From positions 33,908-97,907 of the forward strand of contig JAITSN010000045.1 in the NCBI GenBank assembly GCA_031287715.1: a stretch of DNA of 64,000 nucleotides, written 5' to 3'. The position numbers were made by a program, and so were the translations under genes. The DNA is from Mediterranea sp. (in: CFB group bacteria). GTDB lineage: Bacteria; Bacteroidota; Bacteroidia; Bacteroidales; Bacteroidaceae. The notes beneath the pieces are model-generated. The model made no database searches, was not told the DNA's origin, and saw only the letters and a list, made by a program, of their open reading frames with translations. This document shows positions 19,018 to 27,712 of the stretch, one piece after another (positions within the stretch are counted from its first letter, which is position 1; the number at the start of each line of letters is the position of its first letter).

Positions 19018-20514
19018 ATGGAAAAGAAATGCACAATCATCGGAAGCGGTCTGGGCGGCCTGGCGTGCGGAGTCATCCTTGCCAAAAACGGCTATCACGT
19101 AACGGTACTGGAACAAGCGTCGCAGATTGGCGGATGTTTGCAATGTTTTTCCCGCCGCGGAGTAAAGTTTGAAACCGGTATGCACTTTATCGGCAGTGCC
19201 GATGAAGGGCAGACGTTGGCACGCCTGCTTGTCTATCTCAATGTCAGGGAAGATATTAAGTTGGGCAGGCTGGATGTAAACGGCTACGATGTGGTTTCAT
19301 TAGGAGGAGATTTGTTTCGTTTTCCTAACGGCCGGGAGCCTTTTATCGAACAGTTATCTTCTTATTTCCCTTCAGAGAAGGATAATCTGGTACGGTATTA
19401 TGACCTGGTGAAAACCATAGCCGAAGCCTCGTCTTTACATTCCCTGAAATATGCCGAATCTGATAGGACCGTGAATACCAAATATCAACTTCGCAGTATA
19501 AATAATGTATTGGAAGAAATTATCGGCGACCCGCTATTGCAAAGCGTACTTGCGGGCAATTTGCCGCTATATGCTGCCGAGAGAGATAAAACACCATTTT
19601 CGTCACATGCTTTCATTATGGATTTCTATAATCAGAGCGCTTTTCGCATCGTCGGTGGAAGCGACATCATCGGCCTGTCATTGGCCGGGACGATAGAAAG
19701 TTTAGGCGGACGGGTATTGAACCGCCATAAAGTGAAACGGATCTTATGCGATGATTTCAAGGCTACCGGTGTTGAGACGGAAAACGGGAAATTCTTTCCT
19801 GCGGACGTTATCATCTCCGACACCCATCCTGTGAGGACTTTGGAAATGCTCGATACGAAATTGATACGTCCGGTATTCCGCAGGAGGATAAATGCTATTC
19901 CGAATACGGTAGCGGGGTTTTCCATCTATCTGCATTTCAAGGATAATGCCGTGCCCTATATGAATTCCAATTTTTACAGCTACAGGGGCGATTCCCCGTG
20001 GGATTGCGAGAATTACGACGAAGAATCATGGCCAAAAGGTTATCTGTACATGCACTTATGCCATGAAGACCGGGCAGAGTTCGCTCAAAGCGGTGTGATC
20101 CTTTCCTATATGTCAATAAAAGAAATGGCTGCCTGGGAGAACACCGGCATCGGAAAAAGAGGGGAAAGTTATGAGGCATATAAAAAGCAAAAAGCCGAGA
20201 AGTTACTCTCTGTTGTCGAGAAAGATTTTCCGGGCTTACGAAACCGGATCGCCCATTATTACACATCATCTCCACTGACTTACCGTGATTATACCGGAAC
20301 GCAGGACGGCTCCATGTATGGAGTCGCCAAGGATATTACATTGGGAACTTCCTGCCGCGTACCCCATAAAACAAAGATCTCCAATCTGTATTTGACCGGA
20401 CAGAATATTAATTCACATGGGATGTTGGGCGTATTGGTCGGTACCATCATCACCTGCTCCGAACTGCTTGGAGCAAGTAATATCTATCACCAAATTATTG
20501 AAGCGAACAAATGA
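19018..20514 (+). CDS. CrtI/phytoene-desaturase-like FAD-dependent oxidoreductase (copy 1)
   Basis: IIGSGLGGLACGVILAKNGYHVTVLEQASQIGGCLQCFSRRGVKFETGMHFIG dinucleotide-binding motif. Confidence 0.88.
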   Translation: MEKKCTIIGSGLGGLACGVILAKNGYHVTVLEQASQIGGCLQCFSRRGVKFETGMHFIGSADEGQTLARLLVYLNVREDIKLGRLDVNGYDVVSLGGDLFRFPNGREPFIEQLSSYFPSEKDNLVRYYDLVKTIAEASSLHSLKYAESDRTVNTKYQLRSINNVLEEIIGDPLLQSVLAGNLPLYAAERDKTPFSSHAFIMDFYNQSAFRIVGGSDIIGLSLAGTIESLGGRVLNRHKVKRILCDDFKATGVETENGKFFPADVIISDTHPVRTLEMLDTKLIRPVFRRRINAIPNTVAGFSIYLHFKDNAVPYMNSNFYSYRGDSPWDCENYDEESWPKGYLYMHLCHEDRAEFAQSGVILSYMSIKEMAAWENTGIGKRGESYEAYKKQKAEKLLSVVEKDFPGLRNRIAHYYTSSPLTYRDYTGTQDGSMYGVAKDITLGTSCRVPHKTKISNLYLTGQNINSHGMLGVLVGTIITCSELLGASNIYHQIIEANK

Positions 20515-22019
20515 ATGACGCAGTAATTATCGGAGGAGGCTTGGGCGCTCTTTTTACCGGCGCCTTTTTATCCAAGGAAGGATATAAGGTTACCGTACTT
20601 GAGAAAAACCGGATCATAGGAGGCGGATTGCAATGCTTTACCCGCCATGGTGATGTTTTTGAAACCGGAATGCACATTCTCGGAGGTTTCTGTTCCGGCG
20701 GGTCGCTCCATAAGATCTGTTCCTATTTGGGGATAATAAACAAACTATCCATCCGCCATACCGATGAGGATGCCATTGATTCCATCACCTATCTTTCAGA
20801 TAAGAAAACCTACCGCATACCCCAGGGGAAGGAAGCATTCATCCACTATTTATCGCTGGAATTTCCCGAAGAAAAGGAACACATAGAAGCCTATGTGAAT
20901 GAACTGTATGAGCTGTCCGAAGAAGTCGACCTCTTTTATTTACGAAAAGGCCCGAACCATATTTTTTCCCATAGCGAACATTTCCTGTGGGCGGCAGACA
21001 GACTTATAAAACATTATGTGGACAATCCCCAATTACAGGATCTGCTGGCTTATATGAATCCGATGTACGGAGGTGTGGCCGGATGCACTCCTGCCTATAT
21101 ACATGCGCTCATCAACGTATTGTATATTAATGGTTCCAGCTTGTTTAACGACGGCAGCCAGCAATTGGCCGATCTATTGGCAACTATAATCACGGATGCC
21201 GGCGGTGAAATTTGCGTGAACGAACGGGTGGTTGAAATTGCCGTGGAAAACAAATCCGTTTCCGAAGTGAAAACAGAAAAAGGAAAGTCTTTCAAAGCCG
21301 ATACCTACATATCCGATATTCATCCCTGTTCATTGCTGGAATTGATTAGCCCGGATGCTTTCCCCCGTTCCTACCGCAACAGGCTTATGGAAATCCCCAA
21401 TTCCTATTCCGCTTTTACCGTTTATATAAAGTTCAAAGAAAACAGCTTTCCCTATATCAATCATCCTTGCTATTACCAGGAAAACTATAGTATGGTATGG
21501 AAACTTGCGGAATATGACGAAAAAGAATGGCCGAAAGGATTCATGTGCCTCACCCCGCCAACAAAGCAACAAGGCATTTATGCCAACCGAATGATTGTAA
21601 ACTGCATTATGGACTTCAAAGCCGTGGATAGATGGAAAAACACGACCGTCGGACGGCGCGGAAAAGACTATGAAGAATGGAAACAAACGTGCAGGGAGCG
21701 GATCTTAGATAAACTTGAACTCTTGTATCCCGGTATCGGAGAAATGATAGATTATTCTTTTGCTTCTTCGCCCCTTACCATACGTGATTATTACGGCGTG
21801 AAGGAAGGCGCCCTTTATGGATTCCAGAAAGATTGCCGGAATATTGCACTCTCTCAGGTTGCGCTTTTCACCAAAGTCAAGAACTTATTGCTCACAGGAC
21901 AGAATGTCAATTTGCACGGTATATGTGGAGTGCCTTTAACTGCCATAGAAACGGCTGAGGCTATCATTGGGCAAGGAATAATTATAGATAAGATTAATAA
22001 AAACTATAATAGTCGCTGA
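20511..22019 (+). CDS. CrtI/phytoene-desaturase-like FAD-dependent oxidoreductase (copy 2)
   Basis: IIGGGLGALFTGAFLSKEGYKVTVLEKNRIIGGGLQCFTRHGDVFETGMHILGG; paralogous along its length to 19018-20514; start overlaps previous stop. Confidence 0.88.
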   Translation: MNDAVIIGGGLGALFTGAFLSKEGYKVTVLEKNRIIGGGLQCFTRHGDVFETGMHILGGFCSGGSLHKICSYLGIINKLSIRHTDEDAIDSITYLSDKKTYRIPQGKEAFIHYLSLEFPEEKEHIEAYVNELYELSEEVDLFYLRKGPNHIFSHSEHFLWAADRLIKHYVDNPQLQDLLAYMNPMYGGVAGCTPAYIHALINVLYINGSSLFNDGSQQLADLLATIITDAGGEICVNERVVEIAVENKSVSEVKTEKGKSFKADTYISDIHPCSLLELISPDAFPRSYRNRLMEIPNSYSAFTVYIKFKENSFPYINHPCYYQENYSMVWKLAEYDEKEWPKGFMCLTPPTKQQGIYANRMIVNCIMDFKAVDRWKNTTVGRRGKDYEEWKQTCRERILDKLELLYPGIGEMIDYSFASSPLTIRDYYGVKEGALYGFQKDCRNIALSQVALFTKVKNLLLTGQNVNLHGICGVPLTAIETAEAIIGQGIIIDKINKNYNSR

Positions 22020-22080
22020 CAAAGGCGCAAATAATTTTTCGGAAATGGTTTTGTCGGAAAATGTGGGCTGTGTTCATATA

Positions 22081-22101
22081 AACTTGTATATATTTACCAA
22101 A
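22081..22101 (+). promoter_or_regulatory. Candidate internal promoter element (AACTTGTATATATTTACCAAA)
   Basis: TATATTTA at 22089-22096 upstream of the radical SAM gene; matches the 4866 element. Confidence 0.35.
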
Positions 22102-22114
22102 TAAGGACAGCGTT

Positions 22115-23404
22115 ATGAATAATATCAAACTGAAGTTGATTTATCCGAAGTGGCAAAAATTGAAAGGACAGACAACTTTCAATCTTCCGCCTCATGGGCC
22201 GGTGGCCTTTGCCGCGACTTTGCCGGACTATGTAGATATTTCTTTTACAGACGAAAATGTAGAAGATATTGATTTTAATGAAGATTGCGATGTCGTGGCC
22301 CTTTCCATTATGCTAAGCACACAAGTGAAACGTGGCTGGGCAATCGCTGACGAATACCATAAACGTGGAAAAAAAGTAATGGCCGGCGGAATATCCACCA
22401 TGCTTCACGCCGAGGAAATGGTCGAACATGTTGATTGCGTTTTCTTGGGCGAATCGGAAGGGCGGATGGAACAGATCCTTCAGGATTGGCAAAACGGATG
22501 CCTGAAAAAAATATATAACTATATGGGCGCGCAACCGCCTATCGAATCCGTTGGGCCATGCCGCAGAGATTTGTACAAACGGGAATTGTACAATCACAAA
22601 GGCGTTCAAATGGTGGATCTGTTCCATGCGAGCCGCGGCTGCCGTTTCAGTTGCTATCCTTGCGCCGTATCTTATCTTGGAGGGCGTGTATTCCGTCCGA
22701 GACCGATAGATAAAGTGGTTGAAGACATGGCAGGCATCGATAACAACCGTCTTTTTCTTGTGGACAATTCGCTGGCGCAAGACAAGAAATGGGAGAAAGA
22801 ACTCTTTACCGCAATAGCCCCGTTGAAGAAGAAATGGATAAGCCATACCATCGAAGATGATCCGGAAGTACTCGACCTGGCGGCAAAAGCCGGAGCCTGG
22901 TATGTATATCAAGCCGTATATGACACATCCGACTACATCCGCGAACGCGTGAAACGCTATCACGACTATGGAATAGGCGTTGAAGGAACCATCCTGCTGG
23001 GATTGGACAATCAGACGGAAGATGACATAAAAAGACTGATCGATTTCCTGGGTGAAATAGATTTGGATCTGGCGGAGTTTACCGTCATGACTCCGTTTTG
23101 CCACACCAAAGGATATGACGACCTGCTTCGCCAAGGACGGATCTTTGATTTCGACTGGGATCATTACAACGCCGGCCAAGTTGTTTTCCAACCCAAACAT
23201 ATGTCGCCGGAGCGTCTTCAGGAGCTTTATGAGTATGCCTGGAAGAGCTTCTATGCAGAAGAAAGCCAGGAACAGAAAATGTTCCGCCTTTTTTGCAACG
23301 TAGCCCTCAGGGAAATGGAAGAAGGCACCTACCGTCCCCGCGACCGTCGTCTTGCCAATAGATCATTCGGCAAAGACATCACCAGAACGATCAAGAAAGT
23401 ATAA
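22115..23404 (+). CDS. B12-binding-type radical SAM enzyme
   Basis: CRFSCYPC (CxxxCxxC) after an N-terminal B12-binding-like alpha/beta domain (VVALSIMLSTQVKRGWAIADEYHKRGKKVMAGGISTMLHAEE). Confidence 0.87.
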   Translation: MNNIKLKLIYPKWQKLKGQTTFNLPPHGPVAFAATLPDYVDISFTDENVEDIDFNEDCDVVALSIMLSTQVKRGWAIADEYHKRGKKVMAGGISTMLHAEEMVEHVDCVFLGESEGRMEQILQDWQNGCLKKIYNYMGAQPPIESVGPCRRDLYKRELYNHKGVQMVDLFHASRGCRFSCYPCAVSYLGGRVFRPRPIDKVVEDMAGIDNNRLFLVDNSLAQDKKWEKELFTAIAPLKKKWISHTIEDDPEVLDLAAKAGAWYVYQAVYDTSDYIRERVKRYHDYGIGVEGTILLGLDNQTEDDIKRLIDFLGEIDLDLAEFTVMTPFCHTKGYDDLLRQGRIFDFDWDHYNAGQVVFQPKHMSPERLQELYEYAWKSFYAEESQEQKMFRLFCNVALREMEEGTYRPRDRRLANRSFGKDITRTIKKV

Positions 23405-23430
23405 AGTATAACCATTAAATAGATTTTGAT

Positions 23431-24033
23431 ATGAAAAAATGCGTATTACTATTAGCAATCTTCATATGCGCCACACATATGAACGGACAATCATTCGTGG
23501 GACTTATGGATGGAAGATCCTTTTATGGAGACATCGAGTCGGAGAACGAAAAAGAAATGACGATTGAAATCGACAGGCGGATCGTCAAAATACCCAAAGA
23601 GAATATCGCGCTCATTGAATCGGAAGAAGGAGGCGTAGATATCCTCCGCAAAGAAGGAATAAAGGAAGTCAACGTAGATAACTACACCGGATTACTTTAT
23701 GCCAAAGGCAACTGCATCTATATTCCTTATTCAAGCACAAAGATCGTCTTCCGTGTGGGATCAAGGGTTTTGAGGCAACTGTTGGCCAGAGACGGTTATT
23801 GGAAAGTGGTGAGATGCAATGAAGAAGCGCATTGTATCTTTGAATACGTCTTCGACGATTCCCGGGCCGACAAAGCCTTTATCCGGATAAGAGACAGGGA
23901 AGGGAACGTTTTATTGGAAACCCAAACCGTGCCGGCAGCCGATTTCATACCCCACCATGCCGGCGAAGAATCGGCCCAAAGGCTTTATAATAAAGAGATA
24001 CCCAAACTAAAGAAGATGATAGAACTTCAATGA
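23431..24033 (+). CDS. Secreted protein of unknown function
   Basis: Signal peptide MKKCVLLLAIFICATHMNGQ; 200 aa. Confidence 0.7.
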   Translation: MKKCVLLLAIFICATHMNGQSFVGLMDGRSFYGDIESENEKEMTIEIDRRIVKIPKENIALIESEEGGVDILRKEGIKEVNVDNYTGLLYAKGNCIYIPYSSTKIVFRVGSRVLRQLLARDGYWKVVRCNEEAHCIFEYVFDDSRADKAFIRIRDREGNVLLETQTVPAADFIPHHAGEESAQRLYNKEIPKLKKMIELQ

Positions 24034-24401
24034 AAATTTCACCTGCATATTATGATGAGGTATTTCCCTTTAAAGGACAATGGGACATGCCTTCCTCTTG
24101 TGGATTAAAGATCCGTGTTGCGGAAGGGAAAACCTATGTGATCGTGACCGAGCTTTATCAGGAAAACCCGGGAACTTCGGTCACTTCTGCCGGCAAATTG
24201 CTGGCCGGACAGATCTGTGCCGCCAAAGGCCTTGACTTGCAGGAAATTGTTTACATAGAATGTAATCCGGATACAAATTCCAAACTATCCTTCTATGACG
24301 AAGCGTATTTCATCATGGATTTTAATGCAGATAAGCAACAGATGTACCGCCGGATCGATAAAGAAGAGATCATCAAAATATTATCATCAAAGCATGAATA
24401 G
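24030..24401 (+). CDS. Conserved-looking protein of unknown function (123 aa)
   Basis: ORF overlapping both neighbours by a few nt (coupled), no recognised motif. Confidence 0.65.
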   Translation: MKISPAYYDEVFPFKGQWDMPSSCGLKIRVAEGKTYVIVTELYQENPGTSVTSAGKLLAGQICAAKGLDLQEIVYIECNPDTNSKLSFYDEAYFIMDFNADKQQMYRRIDKEEIIKILSSKHE

Positions 24402-25269
24402 ATTCTTGGGACTTTCGGTCCTGGCCCTTTACGCCGTCTCTTTATCCGCACAAACGCCGGTTCGTATATGGGAAGGCACAAAAGAAAAGGCAAAGGTGGA
24501 GCTTATACCCTGCATACCTTCTGTCGGCGAGGCGCATACCGCAGTCATCATCTGTCCGGGAGGAAGTTATTTCTGGCTTGACCGGGAAACGGAAGGAACA
24601 AAGGTTGCCGAATGGCTAAAACGCGCCGGCATTGCAGCTTTTGTCTTGAAATACCGCACGGCCGGCATTGCAGCCTTTATAACCCATTACCGCATAGCGT
24701 CTAAGGGCCATCAACATCCCGATATGATACGGGATATTCAACGGGCGATCCAGCTGCTGCGGGAAAATGCCCGCGAGTATAACATAAATCCGGAGCGGAT
24801 CGGAGTTATGGGATTCTCTGCGGGAGGACACTTGGCCATGTCTTCCGGAGTCTGTTTCAAAACCAATTTCATGGCTCCTTTAGGTATTATTCCCAACGTA
24901 TCCCTTCGTCCCGATTTTGTCGCTCCGGTTTATCCGGTAGTTACACTCTCGGACAAAAGATATGTGCATAAGCGATCCCGTCGCGGATTATTGGGCGAAT
25001 GGCGTAAGTCGAATCACAAGATGCGGGATTCTCTTTCCTTGGAAAAACAGATAACTGTCGATTGTCCGCCGGTATTTCTGATGAATTGCACGGACGACCC
25101 GGTAGTCCGCTACCAAAATTCCGTCTTGCTCGATTCCGCATTGACAGCCCGCCGTATTCCCCATAAATATATCCGGTATGAAAAGGGAGGACATGGCTTT
25201 GGCGCGGCCGAAGATAAATCCATTCCATGGGAAAGAGAGTTTCTCGATTGGTTAGACACTTTATTCTAA
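24394..25269 (+). CDS. Alpha/beta hydrolase (secreted acetyl-xylan-esterase-like)
   Basis: VIICPGGSYFWLDRETEG, GFSAGGHLAM nucleophile elbow, GGHGFG; signal-like N-terminus from ATG at 24394. Confidence 0.87.
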   Translation: MNRFLGLSVLALYAVSLSAQTPVRIWEGTKEKAKVELIPCIPSVGEAHTAVIICPGGSYFWLDRETEGTKVAEWLKRAGIAAFVLKYRTAGIAAFITHYRIASKGHQHPDMIRDIQRAIQLLRENAREYNINPERIGVMGFSAGGHLAMSSGVCFKTNFMAPLGIIPNVSLRPDFVAPVYPVVTLSDKRYVHKRSRRGLLGEWRKSNHKMRDSLSLEKQITVDCPPVFLMNCTDDPVVRYQNSVLLDSALTARRIPHKYIRYEKGGHGFGAAEDKSIPWEREFLDWLDTLF

Positions 25270-25277
25270 ATGCTATC

Positions 25278-26591
25278 ATGAATACAGATATTGAATTTAA
25301 AACCCCCGGAGAGATCAAGGCTTTTCAAGAAGAATTGCTGCACAAAGCGCTCGTCTATCTGAAAGAACATTCATCCTATTACCAACGGATGTTTGCTAAG
25401 CATGAAATAGCCATTGACGAAATCATCCATTTGGAGAACATCGTCAAGATCCCCTTTACGGAGAAGAAAGACCTGCAACTGTTCAATGAAGATTTCCTGT
25501 GCTGCCCCAAAGAAAAGATCATAGATTATATCACCACATCCGGAACATCGGGCGACCCCGTCACTTTCGGATGCACGGAAAAAGACCTGCAACGTCTGGC
25601 TTGGAATGAGAAAAAATCATTTGAATGTGCCGGCCTCCGCCCGGGGAACATATTACAGCTGATGACCACCATAGACAAACGGTTCATGGCAGGCTTAGCC
25701 TATTTTTTGGGCATCCGCGAACTTGGAGCAAGCATTATCCGTGTCGGAAACGGTATGCCCGAACTGCAATGGGATACCATCAGGAGAATCAAACCCGATA
25801 CCATCATGTGCGTTCCGTCATTCATCCTCAAACTGATACAGTATGCCGAAGAACACGGAATAGATTATAAAAACAGCAGCATACGCCGCATTATCGGCAT
25901 CGGTGAAGGACTTAGAGAACAGGATCTCAGCCTGAACCTGTTGGGAAAGCGAATCAAAGAAAAGTGGAACGTCGAACTGTTTGCCACCTACTCGTCTACC
26001 GAAATGGGAGCCACATTCTCCGAATGTGAATACGGCATGGGAGGGCATGTACATCCCGAACTGATCATCGTTGAGATCATAGGAAAAGATGACCTCCCTG
26101 TTCCCGACGGGGAAGTGGGAGAAATAGTCGTCACAACATTAGGCGTCGAAGGGATGCCGCTGCTTCGTTTCCGTACGGGAGACATGGCGGCCAAATGTGT
26201 GGAACAGTGCAAATGCGGCAGATATTCATACCGGCTCACCCCTTTGGTAGGCCGTAAGAATAACATGATAAAACTGAAAGGAACAACCCTTTATCCCCCT
26301 GCCATAAACGATGTGCTGGACAATACCGATTATATAGAGAACTATATCGTCATCGTTCGGGACAGCGAAGCCGGAACAGATGAAGTCATCGTCAAAGCCG
26401 GCCTGAAAAACCTGAAAGACCGGCCGGACTTTGACGTTATAAAAGACTTGAAAGACCGATTCCGCTCCCGTATCCGCGTAGCGCCTGTGATTGAGATCAT
26501 GCCGCCGGAAGAGATCCGGGAATTGAATTTCCCTTCCGTAAAAAGCCGTAAACCGGTTAAGTTCATCGATAATCGAAAACACAACATATGA
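25278..26591 (+). CDS. Phenylacetate-CoA ligase (PaaK)-like adenylate-forming enzyme
   Basis: YITTSGTSGDPVTFGCTEKDL, YSSTEMG, LLRFRTGDMA, LVGRKNNMIKLKGTTLYPPAI. Confidence 0.9.
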   Translation: MNTDIEFKTPGEIKAFQEELLHKALVYLKEHSSYYQRMFAKHEIAIDEIIHLENIVKIPFTEKKDLQLFNEDFLCCPKEKIIDYITTSGTSGDPVTFGCTEKDLQRLAWNEKKSFECAGLRPGNILQLMTTIDKRFMAGLAYFLGIRELGASIIRVGNGMPELQWDTIRRIKPDTIMCVPSFILKLIQYAEEHGIDYKNSSIRRIIGIGEGLREQDLSLNLLGKRIKEKWNVELFATYSSTEMGATFSECEYGMGGHVHPELIIVEIIGKDDLPVPDGEVGEIVVTTLGVEGMPLLRFRTGDMAAKCVEQCKCGRYSYRLTPLVGRKNNMIKLKGTTLYPPAINDVLDNTDYIENYIVIVRDSEAGTDEVIVKAGLKNLKDRPDFDVIKDLKDRFRSRIRVAPVIEIMPPEEIRELNFPSVKSRKPVKFIDNRKHNI

Positions 26592-27712
26592 AAGATCCGA
26601 AATTCGACGACATCCGTCCCTACTACGAAGAAGAAATACCGGCAGCCATGCAACGCATAGCCGAAAGCCCGTTCTTCCCCCTGCTGGCCTCGTATGTTTA
26701 TCCGGAGCAGAACATGGAAACCGTTCGCGAAATGCTGAAAAGCTTCCGAACAATCGCAGATTTCCAATTGGAAGTCATGCGCTGCGTCACCGAACAGGTA
26801 ATAGCAAAAAGCATCACCGGATTTTCCTACCATGGCGTAGAACAGTTAGACCCCGGCAAGCGCTATCTTTTTGTTTCCAATCACCGGGATATAATGCTCG
26901 ACTCCTGCCTGCTCCAATACATCCTCTATAAGAACGGCCACGAAACCACCGAAATAACCTTTGGCAGCAACCTGATGAGCAACCCCATCGTCATTGACAT
27001 CGGCAAATCCAACAAAATGTTCAGAGTAGAACGGGGCGGAAGCATGAAAGACTTTTATAAGAACGCACTGCATCTCTCCGAATACATACGCCATGTGCTG
27101 ACGGAGAAAGATCAATCCGTATGGATCGCGCAACGTAACGGACGAACCAAAGACGGAAACGACAGCACAGACCAGGGCATCATCAAAATGTTCTGCATGA
27201 GCAAACCCCAAGACAAGATAAAAGCATTGTCCGAACTGAACATCATTCCCGTCTCCGTCTCCTACGAATGGGAATCCTGTGATATTTTAAAGACCCTCGA
27301 ACTCTACGGATCAAGACACACAAAGTATATCAAGAAACCCGGCGAAGACCTCAACAGCATCCTGACCGGCATCATCCAACCCAAAGGAAAAGTACACATT
27401 GAATTTTGCCGCCAACTGACGGAAGACGACCTGATTGCCTTCGACGGGAACACAAATAACGAATACCACAAAAATGTAGCCGCCTTGCTTGACAAAAGAA
27501 TCCATTCAGGCTATCACCTTACGCCCAACAATTATATCGCACACGATCTACGCTACGGACACGAACAACACCGCAGCCATTATACCGGACAACAAAAACA
27601 GACCTTCATAAATTATATGGATCGTTTCAATGCATACGAAGATTGCGATACGGACGCCCTGAAAGACATCTTTTTAAGCATTTACGCCAATCCCGTCAAT
27701 CATAAAGCCTGA
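26588..27712 (+). CDS. Glycerolipid-type acyltransferase
   Basis: VSNHRDIMLDS (Hx4D), WIAQRNGRTKDGND; 374 aa; ATGA overlap with upstream gene. Confidence 0.8.
   Translation: MKDPKFDDIRPYYEEEIPAAMQRIAESPFFPLLASYVYPEQNMETVREMLKSFRTIADFQLEVMRCVTEQVIAKSITGFSYHGVEQLDPGKRYLFVSNHRDIMLDSCLLQYILYKNGHETTEITFGSNLMSNPIVIDIGKSNKMFRVERGGSMKDFYKNALHLSEYIRHVLTEKDQSVWIAQRNGRTKDGNDSTDQGIIKMFCMSKPQDKIKALSELNIIPVSVSYEWESCDILKTLELYGSRHTKYIKKPGEDLNSILTGIIQPKGKVHIEFCRQLTEDDLIAFDGNTNNEYHKNVAALLDKRIHSGYHLTPNNYIAHDLRYGHEQHRSHYTGQQKQTFINYMDRFNAYEDCDTDALKDIFLSIYANPVNHKA

Noticed and set aside
22313-23200. 295-aa minus-strand ORF antisense to the radical SAM gene
   Set aside because: Shadow ORF without recognisable motifs.
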